Shown: piece after piece, positions 26,191-33,319 of the stretch
How positions within the stretch are numbered: the stretch's first letter is position 1
Layout of the letters: every line of letters begins with the position of its first letter
Origin: Chitinophagaceae bacterium
GTDB taxonomy: Bacteria > Bacteroidota > Bacteroidia > Chitinophagales > Chitinophagaceae
Length of the DNA: 64,000 nt
Reading direction: 5' to 3'
Assembly (NCBI GenBank): GCA_023251255.1
Contig: JAHEZD010000015.1
Coordinates: 1 to 64,000 of the forward strand
Translations under genes and position numbers: made by a program
Notes under the pieces: model-generated
What the model was told of the DNA's origin: nothing
Database searches by the model: none
The model's input: only the letters and a program-made list of their open reading frames with translations

Positions 26191-27615
26191 TTATATTTTC
26201 CTGCCTTTCTTGTAGCGGGCCACTACATCGACCACTTGGTTATTTTGAAGGATGCCGGGGTTGAGTTCAACAAATTTCTTCAGTAATTTAGGGGCTTTTT
26301 CCATGGCAGTTTCCAATTGGAGAAGGGCTTCTTTTGTTTTGCCGAGAAAAAACAAAGCCGCACTATAGTAAAAAATAAAGATAGGTTTTGCCTCTGTAAT
26401 CTTCATTGCTGCAAGGCTTTGCTCCATTGCTTCCTCATAGTAGTTTGCCCGGAACAGACAACGTATCAACGCTTCCCAGCCTGCCACGTTCTTGGGTTTA
26501 TGCCTCACCACGTTGCCAAAATAAATTACCGCGTCCTTGAACTGGTCAAGGTTCATCTTGCATTCTCCCATTGCCAAATTGTATTCTGGCACGTTGCGAA
26601 GGATACGCATTGCATTTTCCAACTGCTTAATGGCACTTGACCATTGTTCTTCCAGCATATAAGTCGTAGCAATCTTATAATGCAGCTTGCTATCATCCGG
26701 ATTCAGGTGAACGGCTTTTTTATAATTATGTCTTGCCTGTGCATAATTGCCCAATCGATGGAAACAGTGTCCTATTGCCTCGTATACCACATCTTCAGGG
26801 CGTGAAAGCTCCAATACTTTTTCCAGTGCTTCGATGGCGTCCTTGTATTTCCTCAAACGCAAATAAGCATCGCCCATATTTCGGTAGGCATAATCGAATT
26901 TCTCATCTATGGCAATGGCATATTGATAGGCATCGATAGCCTTTTCGTATAATTTCAATCCTTGAAAAGCGGCAGCAAGGTTGAACCAGGCTATTTCATT
27001 AAAGGGGAATTCATCAATTATTTTTTGGTGGAGCTTAATGCTTTCCTCGTTCCTGCCAGTAAAATCTGTCCAGAAGCATATTTTGTATAATGCCTCTTCA
27101 TTATTGGGTTCATCTTCCAGTACCATTTTCAAGCAGTCGAATACTTTGTCAAACTCTTCGTGGTCATCGTACACATCTGCCAGTTCAAATAACAAATCAA
27201 TCCTGTCTTCCCCATCAAAAATCCGCAAAGCTTCTTCAAGGATTTCCACGGCTTTTGGCTGCTCGTCCAAAGCCAGGTAAGCATCTGTTTTAAGAATGTA
27301 AATATCAATGTCGTTACTATCAAAAATGGAAGCTTTTTCCAGTATTTCCAATGCTTCACGGTATTTTCTAGTGGCCAAAAGAATGTCGGCCTTCTTTATC
27401 ATTAATTGTGAGGAATACGGGAACTGTTCCAGTCCCAATTCTGAAGCTTCTAGGGCTTCGGGGAGGTTATCCTTGTCATCAAAATGGTCAATAATCCGCT
27501 CAAAGGACTCCTCTTCCAAAAAAGGGTGGTTCCTACCATTTTTAAGATTCTGATAATGCCTCAGCAGTTCTTTCAGTTCTTCCCTGTCTTCTCTGTAAGG
27601 ATTGTTTTCTCTCAT
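26191..27615 (-). CDS. Tetratricopeptide repeat protein
   Basis: I chose the ATG at 27615 (MRENNPYREDREEL), giving 474 residues. From about residue 55 the sequence is a nearly continuous row of roughly 34-residue TPR units, for example AWFNLAAAFQGLKLYEKAID and AYRNMGDAYLRLRKYKDAIE, probably ten or more in number. There is no signal peptide and no enzymatic domain, so it is likely a cytoplasmic scaffold. It is strongly acidic near the N-terminus. Similar proteins are common in Bacteroidota, with no assigned role. It lies 81 bp upstream of the ComA-like gene and may belong to the same unit. Confidence 0.9.
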   Translation of the reverse strand: MRENNPYREDREELKELLRHYQNLKNGRNHPFLEEESFERIIDHFDDKDNLPEALEASELGLEQFPYSSQLMIKKADILLATRKYREALEILEKASIFDSNDIDIYILKTDAYLALDEQPKAVEILEEALRIFDGEDRIDLLFELADVYDDHEEFDKVFDCLKMVLEDEPNNEEALYKICFWTDFTGRNEESIKLHQKIIDEFPFNEIAWFNLAAAFQGLKLYEKAIDAYQYAIAIDEKFDYAYRNMGDAYLRLRKYKDAIEALEKVLELSRPEDVVYEAIGHCFHRLGNYAQARHNYKKAVHLNPDDSKLHYKIATTYMLEEQWSSAIKQLENAMRILRNVPEYNLAMGECKMNLDQFKDAVIYFGNVVRHKPKNVAGWEALIRCLFRANYYEEAMEQSLAAMKITEAKPIFIFYYSAALFFLGKTKEALLQLETAMEKAPKLLKKFVELNPGILQNNQVVDVVARYKKGRKI

Positions 27616-27709
27616 CTTGGAAATTGGTTTGTCCAATGTAAGATGAAAAAAAATAAGAAACAAACTGTAACTTTTTGTTTTTATTAACGTCTTGTTAATA
27701 AGAACAAAA

Positions 27710-27740
27710 TTGTTAAATATTTAAGAATCCCCTATTTTTG
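27710..27740 (+). promoter_or_regulatory. Bacteroidota-type promoter with very short leader
   Basis: TTG at 27710-27712 and TATTTTTG at 27733-27740 are separated by 20 bp and match the -33 and TAnnTTTG -7 elements. The start codon of the next gene is at 27746, so the mRNA would have almost no leader. Confidence 0.5.
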
Positions 27741-27745
27741 TTAAA

Positions 27746-28105
27746 ATGAGCAAAAGAAACCAAATAAAAAGATTGACATTGGCAGCACTTCTGGTGTTTG
27801 GCGTGCAATTTGTTTTTGCTGCATTTACGACTACTATTTCTGGCCATTCCAACAAAAAATCCGAAACAGCTAAGTATTCATTGAAAAATATCAGTAGGTT
27901 CAGCAATAAGGGTATTTCATTGGGAACGGTAAAGTACTCCTTCCACCTGAAACCAGTTGAACTTGTTACTTCACAAAACAACCAGAATGGATTCTCGTCC
28001 AGTTCGGCGTTGGAATTCACAAAAGGCAACACCACTTTCATTTATCCTTACAAGGTAAAGGTAAAAGTGCCCAAGTTCAAGGCCCCATCCCCAATTAATC
28101 ATTAA
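27746..28105 (+). CDS. Small secreted protein of unknown function
   Basis: The 119-residue product starts with a lysine/arginine-rich N-terminus and a hydrophobic segment (about 9-26, LTLAALLVFGVQFVFA), a signal peptide or anchor. The mature part is basic and Ser/Asn-rich, with no cysteine and no recognisable motif; it ends in a KVKVKVPKFK beta-like stretch. Its stop codon overlaps that of the convergent GLPGLI-type gene within TTAATTAA. I do not recognise a family. Confidence 0.65.
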   Translation: MSKRNQIKRLTLAALLVFGVQFVFAAFTTTISGHSNKKSETAKYSLKNISRFSNKGISLGTVKYSFHLKPVELVTSQNNQNGFSSSSALEFTKGNTTFIYPYKVKVKVPKFKAPSPINH

Positions 28106-28737
28106 TTAAGCATCCTGTAACCGCTGGTAGGGATTTCGAATTTTGATGCTTGTACAGGGCTGAGATTTATTTTCGTAGCTGTATATTTTATTTTCTTGCC
28201 CCCCATTTCCTGTGCTTCATATTCCAGCACAAAACCAGGAACATCCTTGAATTGGTACTCAAACTCCTTTACAGAAGGAACAATATTGGAAGCATAATAA
28301 ATATTGAATGCACTGCCATCTTTCAACTGCAGTGTGGCTTTCTTGCATTCATACCCTAAAATGGTTTTCGTTTCGCTGCCATTAACAATGACCGCTCCAT
28401 CAAATTTTTTGTTTTCGTCCTTCCACTTCGTATTGTCCAACTTGCTCATGAACTTATTATTGCCTATTTCCCTGAGGATGGTGGCATTTCCGGAGTTCTT
28501 ATCATAAAAAAGTGATTGTGAAAACGAAGGACTAATAAGGTCCACCCTGCTCTGATTGGCTTTTATATAAACCGTTTTGGAGCTGTTCTTTAGCGATTCC
28601 ACCGTTTCCTTATCTGCTGTGGCCCCGTCGGCAGCTATACTATACGTAACGGTGCATTCTGCTACTATGCGTTGCTGGGCATTGATGCCAATTGTTCCGA
28701 AGAGTAAAAGGCCAAAAAGCGTAATTACTTTTTTCAT
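28102..28737 (-). CDS. GLPGLI-family-like periplasmic protein
   Basis: The 211-residue protein has a clean signal peptide ending at INAQ (about residue 20). The mature part has ILGYECKKATLQ and DVPGFVLEYE, which correspond to the yxCkkA and GLPGLIL motifs that define the GLPGLI family of Bacteroidota. Two cysteines are present, one in each half. The family is thought to be periplasmic or outer-membrane associated and its function is unknown. It follows the yidC terminator and is read as a single gene. Confidence 0.75.
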   Translation of the reverse strand: MKKVITLFGLLLFGTIGINAQQRIVAECTVTYSIAADGATADKETVESLKNSSKTVYIKANQSRVDLISPSFSQSLFYDKNSGNATILREIGNNKFMSKLDNTKWKDENKKFDGAVIVNGSETKTILGYECKKATLQLKDGSAFNIYYASNIVPSVKEFEYQFKDVPGFVLEYEAQEMGGKKIKYTATKINLSPVQASKFEIPTSGYRMLN

Positions 28738-28782
28738 ACAGGTTTATTTGCAGTGCTTATGTCAATTTCATGCCAATGTTAA

Positions 28783-28812
28783 TTAAAAAAGCCTCCGCAA
28801 CAGCGGAGGCCT
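28783..28812 (-). terminator. Rho-independent terminator of yidC
   Basis: GCCTCCGC and GCGGAGGC at 28791-28810 form a perfect 8-bp stem with an AACA loop. On the minus strand six T follow. It lies 17 bp after the yidC stop codon. Confidence 0.85.
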
Positions 28813-28827
28813 TCAAGTTGGTGGCTA

Positions 28828-30684
28828 TTATTTTTTGTTACCGTTGCGGTTCTTCATTTCCTGAACCTTCTTTTGGCTTTCCATCACCTGTTGGTAACGC
28901 TCCTGCCATTTACTCGGTCCTTTCTTTGGTGCTTTCCGTTTCTCATCAATTTTGGCCAGGATCTTATCATGGTTGATAATGTAATTCTGTATCACGAACT
29001 GCAGCCCTAATGTAATCAAGTTGGAAACCGTATAGTACCAGGTCAATGCAGATGGCAACCTATTGAACACAAAGAACAAAATGAACGGGAAAATATAGGG
29101 CATGTACTTCAGGGCAGGATTGTCCTGTGTTGGTGTCATGCTCATATTGTAAATGGAAATTAAGAAACTGGTAATTACAGCAGTAATTGTAAACAAGCTT
29201 ACATGATTGCCTACTGCCCAAATTTCATTTTGCCAATGGATGACATTGTCAAAGGAAGACAGGTCCTTGCTCCATAAAAATTCCTGCCCACGTAGGGCTA
29301 TATTGGAATTGAAGAAACTGTAGAGCGCAAAGAAAATAGGGATCTGCAACAATGCCGGTATACACCCCCCCAAGGGGTTCACTCCTGCTTCCCGGAAGAG
29401 TTTCATCTGTTCCATTGCAAAACCTTGCTGATCGGTACCGAATTTTTTCTTCAATGTATCCAGTTCGGGCCTCAACACTTTCATTTTGGCCCCACTCAAA
29501 TAACTGGTATAGGTTAATGGTGCCGTAACCAATCGGATAAATAAGGTCAGCAATAAAATTACCCAGCCATAATTCTTTACAAAACTTGCAAAGAAGTTGA
29601 ACACGGGCATGATGATGTACTTGTTAATTGGGCGCACAAAAGAATACATGTCCCTGCCCAGGTTCACAATTTTATCCATTTCGGGAGCCTGTTTCTTCAA
29701 TACGCTAAAATCATTGGGACCCAAATACATTTGGAAAGGGATGTTGGCATTGGAACCGGTTGGTACCTTTATCTGGAAACTGGCATCCACCGTAGCCAGT
29801 AAATGGCTCGTATCCACTTTGTTCCTTGCCCAGATAACATTACCGGAATTGAAATTGTTTTTTGCAATTAAAGTGGTATTGAAAAACTGCTGAACGGCAC
29901 CCAACCATTGTACAGGCTTGTCAAATTTCCTTTCCGTTTTTTGGGAGATATAATCAAACGCATTCTCTTCCAGGAAACAGATATTGCTTACTTGCTGCCT
30001 CTCGTAAGCAGGGCTTTTTTCATGCTGCTGTGTTTCCACATGCCAGTTGATGTTCATGGCGCCGTTGGTGAGCAATTGATCAGCATGCTCCAGTGCCACA
30101 TTCCAGTCAACCATATACTCATTTGGCTTCACAGTGTACTTGTGTTCAACAGATTTACCGGAGGAGTCTTTCAAACTGTAGGAGATGCTCTGTGAACCAT
30201 CTGTATTTTTTACAACTGTGGAGGGTGTAAAAAATAGTTCATTGGTTTCGGCCGGTGTATTGTTGCCTGAATTAATGGTATAGCCCAATTTATCATTGTT
30301 GCTCCCCAATGTAACCAAGCTACTGTCAAAGGATTTATAGTTTTTAAGTGTAACAAATTTCACCCGCCCACCTTTATTGCTAAAGGTTACCTTCATTAAT
30401 TCATTTTCTAGTACCACTAATTCTTCTTTGCCTATTGCAGCATTTATTCCAAAACTGTTTGCTTGTGCTATCTTATTGGCAGTGTCCCTTCGCGCAGAAT
30501 CTTGAGCTTGTTTTTCTTTCATTGCAGGCGTAATCTTAGCAGCTTCCAGCTTTGCTATGGAATCCTTGCGCCTATTATCTTCAGCTATTGATGCCTGGCT
30601 CATCTTATTGTTGTACCAGAACAATGCAACAAGCATGACCCCCATTAACAGAAAACCAATGACCGTATTCTTATCCGTCTTCAT
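28828..30684 (-). CDS. yidC: Membrane protein insertase YidC
   Basis: YidC inserts and folds inner-membrane proteins, alone or with SecYEG. The 618-residue protein has an N-terminal membrane helix (about 6-24) and a large periplasmic beta-domain (about 90-340). The conserved C-terminal five-helix core starts near YGWVILLLTLFIRLVTAPLT, which contains the hydrophilic-groove arginine. FREAGVNPLGGCIPALLQIP and PSALTWYYTVSNLITL are family hallmarks. The C-terminus is rich in Lys and Arg, as in variants that bind ribosomes. The order seen in other bacteria (rpmH, rnpA, yidC) is not present here; the upstream neighbour is divergent. Confidence 0.96.
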   Translation of the reverse strand: MKTDKNTVIGFLLMGVMLVALFWYNNKMSQASIAEDNRRKDSIAKLEAAKITPAMKEKQAQDSARRDTANKIAQANSFGINAAIGKEELVVLENELMKVTFSNKGGRVKFVTLKNYKSFDSSLVTLGSNNDKLGYTINSGNNTPAETNELFFTPSTVVKNTDGSQSISYSLKDSSGKSVEHKYTVKPNEYMVDWNVALEHADQLLTNGAMNINWHVETQQHEKSPAYERQQVSNICFLEENAFDYISQKTERKFDKPVQWLGAVQQFFNTTLIAKNNFNSGNVIWARNKVDTSHLLATVDASFQIKVPTGSNANIPFQMYLGPNDFSVLKKQAPEMDKIVNLGRDMYSFVRPINKYIIMPVFNFFASFVKNYGWVILLLTLFIRLVTAPLTYTSYLSGAKMKVLRPELDTLKKKFGTDQQGFAMEQMKLFREAGVNPLGGCIPALLQIPIFFALYSFFNSNIALRGQEFLWSKDLSSFDNVIHWQNEIWAVGNHVSLFTITAVITSFLISIYNMSMTPTQDNPALKYMPYIFPFILFFVFNRLPSALTWYYTVSNLITLGLQFVIQNYIINHDKILAKIDEKRKAPKKGPSKWQERYQQVMESQKKVQEMKNRNGNKK

Positions 30685-30704
30685 ACCCTGTTTTTAATGA
30701 GCGG

Positions 30705-30712
30705 CAAAGGTA
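30705..30712 (-). promoter_or_regulatory. -7 promoter element of yidC
   Basis: On the minus strand TACCTTTG matches TAnnTTTG exactly and lies 20 bp before the yidC ATG. It continues as GCCGC, as does the similar box before the DEAD-box gene. No clear -33 element was found at the right distance. Confidence 0.45.
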
Positions 30713-30870
30713 GGGAACGGCAATCGATTGGGTTACGAAGATTTTGAGGCAAAAACGGTGCTTTTTGCCCCTATCTTATACACTTTTCTTCCACGCCAAT
30801 ATTAAGTTTCTGGTCAGGCATTTGAATTATTGGAATGGGTGACTATCTTTTCACCTTCAAATCAATAGCA

Positions 30871-31383
30871 ATGAGCCATACATCCAAACTGCACTGGTAT
30901 GCAGCAGCCTCCAAACAGGATAATGATGTGTATGAATTGTGGAACGATGAGCAACGTTTATTGACCCTCTATTTCAACCAGTTTTCCCAAACCGCAAAAG
31001 TGGAATGCGAAGACAGCAGGCGGAATTTCAAGATTGAAAAAGAAGGTTTCCTCAGGAACAAAACCATACTTAAAAATGAATACGGTGTAAAGGTTGGTGA
31101 ACTTGGCCCGGACAATTGGTTCAGCCAAGATGGTTTTATAGATTTGAATGGTGAGAGGTTCCATTATACTACACAAACCAACAATCTTGCAGAGCTTATT
31201 ATTTTCAAATCGTCCAAAAAGCACCCATTGCTTATTTGTGGCTTAACAAACAATAACGGTGAGCCATCTGTTCATTTTGAAAAAAGCAAGGAAACTGGTA
31301 AATATTCCTGCTTGTTGATGGCACTGAGCTGGTTCATGTTAATGCCAATTGCAAAAGCATACGTTGTACAACATGCTTTCTAG
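30871..31383 (+). CDS. Hypothetical protein with C-terminal membrane helix
   Basis: I chose the ATG at 30871 (MSHTSKLHWYAAAS), giving 170 residues. The body is beta-rich with repeated short strands (RLLTLYFNQF, FLRNKTILKNEYG, KVGELGPDNWF, AELIIFKSS), which recalls the tubby or LURP-one-like barrel, although I cannot confirm it. The last 25 residues form a hydrophobic helix (CLLMALSWFMLMPIAKAYVV). It diverges from yidC and is followed 128 bp later by a terminator hairpin. Confidence 0.65.
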   Translation: MSHTSKLHWYAAASKQDNDVYELWNDEQRLLTLYFNQFSQTAKVECEDSRRNFKIEKEGFLRNKTILKNEYGVKVGELGPDNWFSQDGFIDLNGERFHYTTQTNNLAELIIFKSSKKHPLLICGLTNNNGEPSVHFEKSKETGKYSCLLMALSWFMLMPIAKAYVVQHAF

Positions 31384-31717
31384 GAAATACTTTTATGTCC
31401 ATTTGTAATAATTTGCTGTAATAGGTAACCCCAAAAAAGGTACTGATGGATTTGGACACTAGGGAGAAACTGGAATATATAAAGCGGAATAAGCCATGTA
31501 GCTAACGTGTAAAGGCCCAGCAATAGCTGGGCCTTATTTTTAACAACCCAACTCTCATTAAATACCCTTACCTTCGCCATGTTATTTTGAGTTCTTCAGC
31601 ATTTTAGTAAGTGAACGATTTTTTCTGTGCACGTCCCGAACCATCGGGACCAATCGTTAGTCTTCTTTTACTCAGGCGTTTTTCTCAAGCATTTTTTATT
31701 TATCAATTCAGTTAAGA
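31384..31717. other. Intergenic region with terminator and leader hairpin
   Basis: The region contains the terminator at 31512-31540 and, nearer the RRM gene, the hairpin GTCCCGA-ACCA-TCGGGAC at 31633-31650. A minus-strand frame at 31380-31580 runs through the terminator and is not credible. About 70 bases of AT-rich leader precede the RRM start codon. Confidence 0.5.
31512..31540 (+). terminator. Rho-independent terminator
   Basis: AAGGCCCAGC and GCTGGGCCTT form a perfect 10-bp stem with an AATA loop at 31512-31535, followed on the plus strand by ATTTTT. It closes the unit of the gene ending at 31383. Confidence 0.8.
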
Positions 31718-32038
31718 ATGAACATTTATGTTTCAAACTTAAGTTTCAACGTTCAAGACGATGACTTAAGAGGTTTCTTTGAGAGTTACGGAGAAGTAAC
31801 TTCAGCAAAAATTATTATGGACAAATACACTAACAAAAGCCGCGGCTTTGGTTTTGTGGAAATGTCCAACGATGCAGAAGCTCAAAAAGCTATTGCAGAA
31901 TTAAACGGTGGTACTGTAGAAGGACGTAACATCAATGTTACAGAAGCTAAGCCTCGTGAAGAAAGAACCGGTGGCAATGGCGGAGGTGGCAACAGGCGCT
32001 CTTTCAGCAACAACAACAGTGGCGGTGGCCGTTGGTAA
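31718..32038 (+). CDS. RRM-domain RNA-binding protein
   Basis: The 106-residue protein is one RNA recognition motif (residues 1-80) followed by a Gly/Asn/Arg/Ser-rich tail. RNP2 is IYVSNL (3-8) and RNP1 is SRGFGFVEM (41-49), both with their aromatic residues. Such glycine-rich RRM proteins in bacteria are often cold-induced and act as RNA chaperones or post-transcriptional regulators; the role here is inferred. The long leader with a hairpin could allow temperature-dependent control. A terminator follows directly. Confidence 0.93.
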   Translation: MNIYVSNLSFNVQDDDLRGFFESYGEVTSAKIIMDKYTNKSRGFGFVEMSNDAEAQKAIAELNGGTVEGRNINVTEAKPREERTGGNGGGGNRRSFSNNNSGGGRW

Positions 32039-32062
32039 TATCATATAAGTTATTACAGTATG

Positions 32063-32099
32063 AAAAGGGGGTTTGTATAAACCCCCTTTTCTATTTTTT
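32063..32099 (+). terminator. Rho-independent terminator of the RRM gene
   Basis: AAAAGGGGGTTT and AAACCCCCTTTT form a 12-bp stem around GTAT at 32063-32090. The arms end in T-rich sequence (CTATTTTTTG), which fits termination on the plus strand. Confidence 0.85.
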
Positions 32100-32120
32100 G
32101 TTACCGATAAAAAAACAATT

Positions 32121-32372
32121 ATGACCATAGAACAGATTGAAAAGTTCCTTGACACAAAAAATGTTGGAAAAGGCACATTGAAAATTGATTTTAAGACGCG
32201 CCGATCAATTGTTGGCCTGTTTGTAAAATCTAAAGATTACGATGAACTAAAGGAAAAGAATTTTTGGCGTGTGGTAAGTGGGGAAAACATTGACAAATGG
32301 AAGGACACCAGCTATAACGAACTTGCTAAGATTGTAAGCGGTACGGAAATCACGAAATTGTCACTTGCTTAA
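32121..32372 (+). CDS. Small conserved-looking hypothetical protein
   Basis: The 83-residue protein starts at the ATG at 32121 (MTIEQIEKFLDTKN), since the upstream extension runs through the terminator. It is charged, soluble and without cysteine, with an FKTRRSIVGLFVKSKDY strand-turn and a WRVVSGENIDKW segment. There is no signal peptide. I do not recognise a characterised family. A long palindrome follows the stop codon. Confidence 0.65.
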   Translation: MTIEQIEKFLDTKNVGKGTLKIDFKTRRSIVGLFVKSKDYDELKEKNFWRVVSGENIDKWKDTSYNELAKIVSGTEITKLSLA

Positions 32373-32384
32373 AATATGTAAGGC

Positions 32385-32436
32385 TTAAATAGGAAGGGGG
32401 AACAGCAACTCATTGCTGTTCCCCCTTCCTATTTAA
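32385..32436. terminator. 24-bp perfect palindrome, probable bidirectional terminator
   Basis: Positions 32385-32408 and 32413-32436 are perfect reverse complements around a CTCA loop. The core is GGAAGGGGGAACAGCAA. The stem is far longer than usual for a terminator. T-rich sequence lies on both sides. It sits 12 bp after the stop codon of the 83-residue protein. Confidence 0.7.
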
Positions 32437-32601
32437 ATATTTGATTGATTAGGTAGCGTTTACAACAATCTTAGTTACCCCATCTTTTCACTAAACCCTT
32501 TTTACATTGAAGGAAATGTTGTGGGACATTGATTTGCCCTTGACCATTTGCAGATGGGGTATATACAAGAAAACCACAAGGCAGTTTTAGCCAATTGCAA
32601 T

Positions 32602-32631
32602 AAAAAAGCCCGTTTTAGAACGGGCTTTTTT
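32602..32631 (-). terminator. Rho-independent terminator of the DsbA-like gene
   Basis: AAAAAAGCCCGTT and AACGGGCTTTTTT form a 13-bp stem around TTAG. On the minus strand the stem ends in a T-run. It lies 7 bp after the stop codon. Confidence 0.85.
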
Positions 32632-32637
32632 ATTGAT

Positions 32638-33198
32638 TTATTTTACTGTTTTTTTAGGCTTCACCTTTTTAAGGGCAACTTCAATTTCCTTACTCAGGTT
32701 CTCGAATGTTGGTTTCCCCACAAACTTCTCCCCGTTGATAAAGAAAGCGGGAATTTCAACAACGCCCATTTTCTTACCATGCTGGATATCATCATGAACA
32801 TGCCAGCCATACGTTGAGTTTACCAATTCATCCAACAATTGTTTCCGGTTTACACCAGCTTCTTTTGAGTGCAGCTTTAAACTGGTTGTGCCAAGATTGC
32901 GCCTGTTTTCGAAAAGTGCATTGTGCATTTCCCAGAATTTACCATCCTGGGCCGCTGCAATAGCAGCTTCGCTGGCCTTCTGGCTGCGCTGGTGGATTTT
33001 GGTCAATGGAAAATGACGAAAATTCAACCGTACCTTACCTTGGTATTCATCCAATAATTTCTTTACTACTTCATTCACTTTTGCACATTCCTCGCTTTCA
33101 TATTCCCCAAACTCAGTGAGGGTTACAGGTGCATTCTTATCGCCTACAAAAATATCTTTGGGCTCAATTATTTCTACCGTTTCTTTACCAAAAGCCAT
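32638..33198 (-). CDS. DsbA-fold protein with degenerate active site
   Basis: The 186-residue protein has the DsbA/thioredoxin_4 layout: a beta-strand opening (NAPVTLTEFGEY), an inserted helical domain (about 65-140) and the cis-proline loop VVEIPAFFING. In active relatives CPxC follows EFGxYx; here the residues are S35-E36-E37-C38, so the nucleophilic cysteine is lost and only the second remains. There is no signal peptide, so the protein should be cytoplasmic. It may be a monothiol protein, a glutathione-dependent enzyme or a binding protein. It lies 121 bp after clpB and has its own terminator. Confidence 0.85.
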   Translation of the reverse strand: MAFGKETVEIIEPKDIFVGDKNAPVTLTEFGEYESEECAKVNEVVKKLLDEYQGKVRLNFRHFPLTKIHQRSQKASEAAIAAAQDGKFWEMHNALFENRRNLGTTSLKLHSKEAGVNRKQLLDELVNSTYGWHVHDDIQHGKKMGVVEIPAFFINGEKFVGKPTFENLSKEIEVALKKVKPKKTVK

Positions 33199-33319
33199 AA
33201 TTATCTCCTTTATTTTTTTGTTGCAGAGAGCAACGCTTTACAAATGAAATCCACCCTGTGAACGGGGCGAATTGGGCAAACATAATGCTTTTATGATAGA
33301 TGGATTACCCTTTTTATTG

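Noticed and set aside
31380-31580. 66-codon minus-strand frame
   Set aside because: It runs through the terminator hairpin at 31512-31535 and overlaps the end of the preceding gene.
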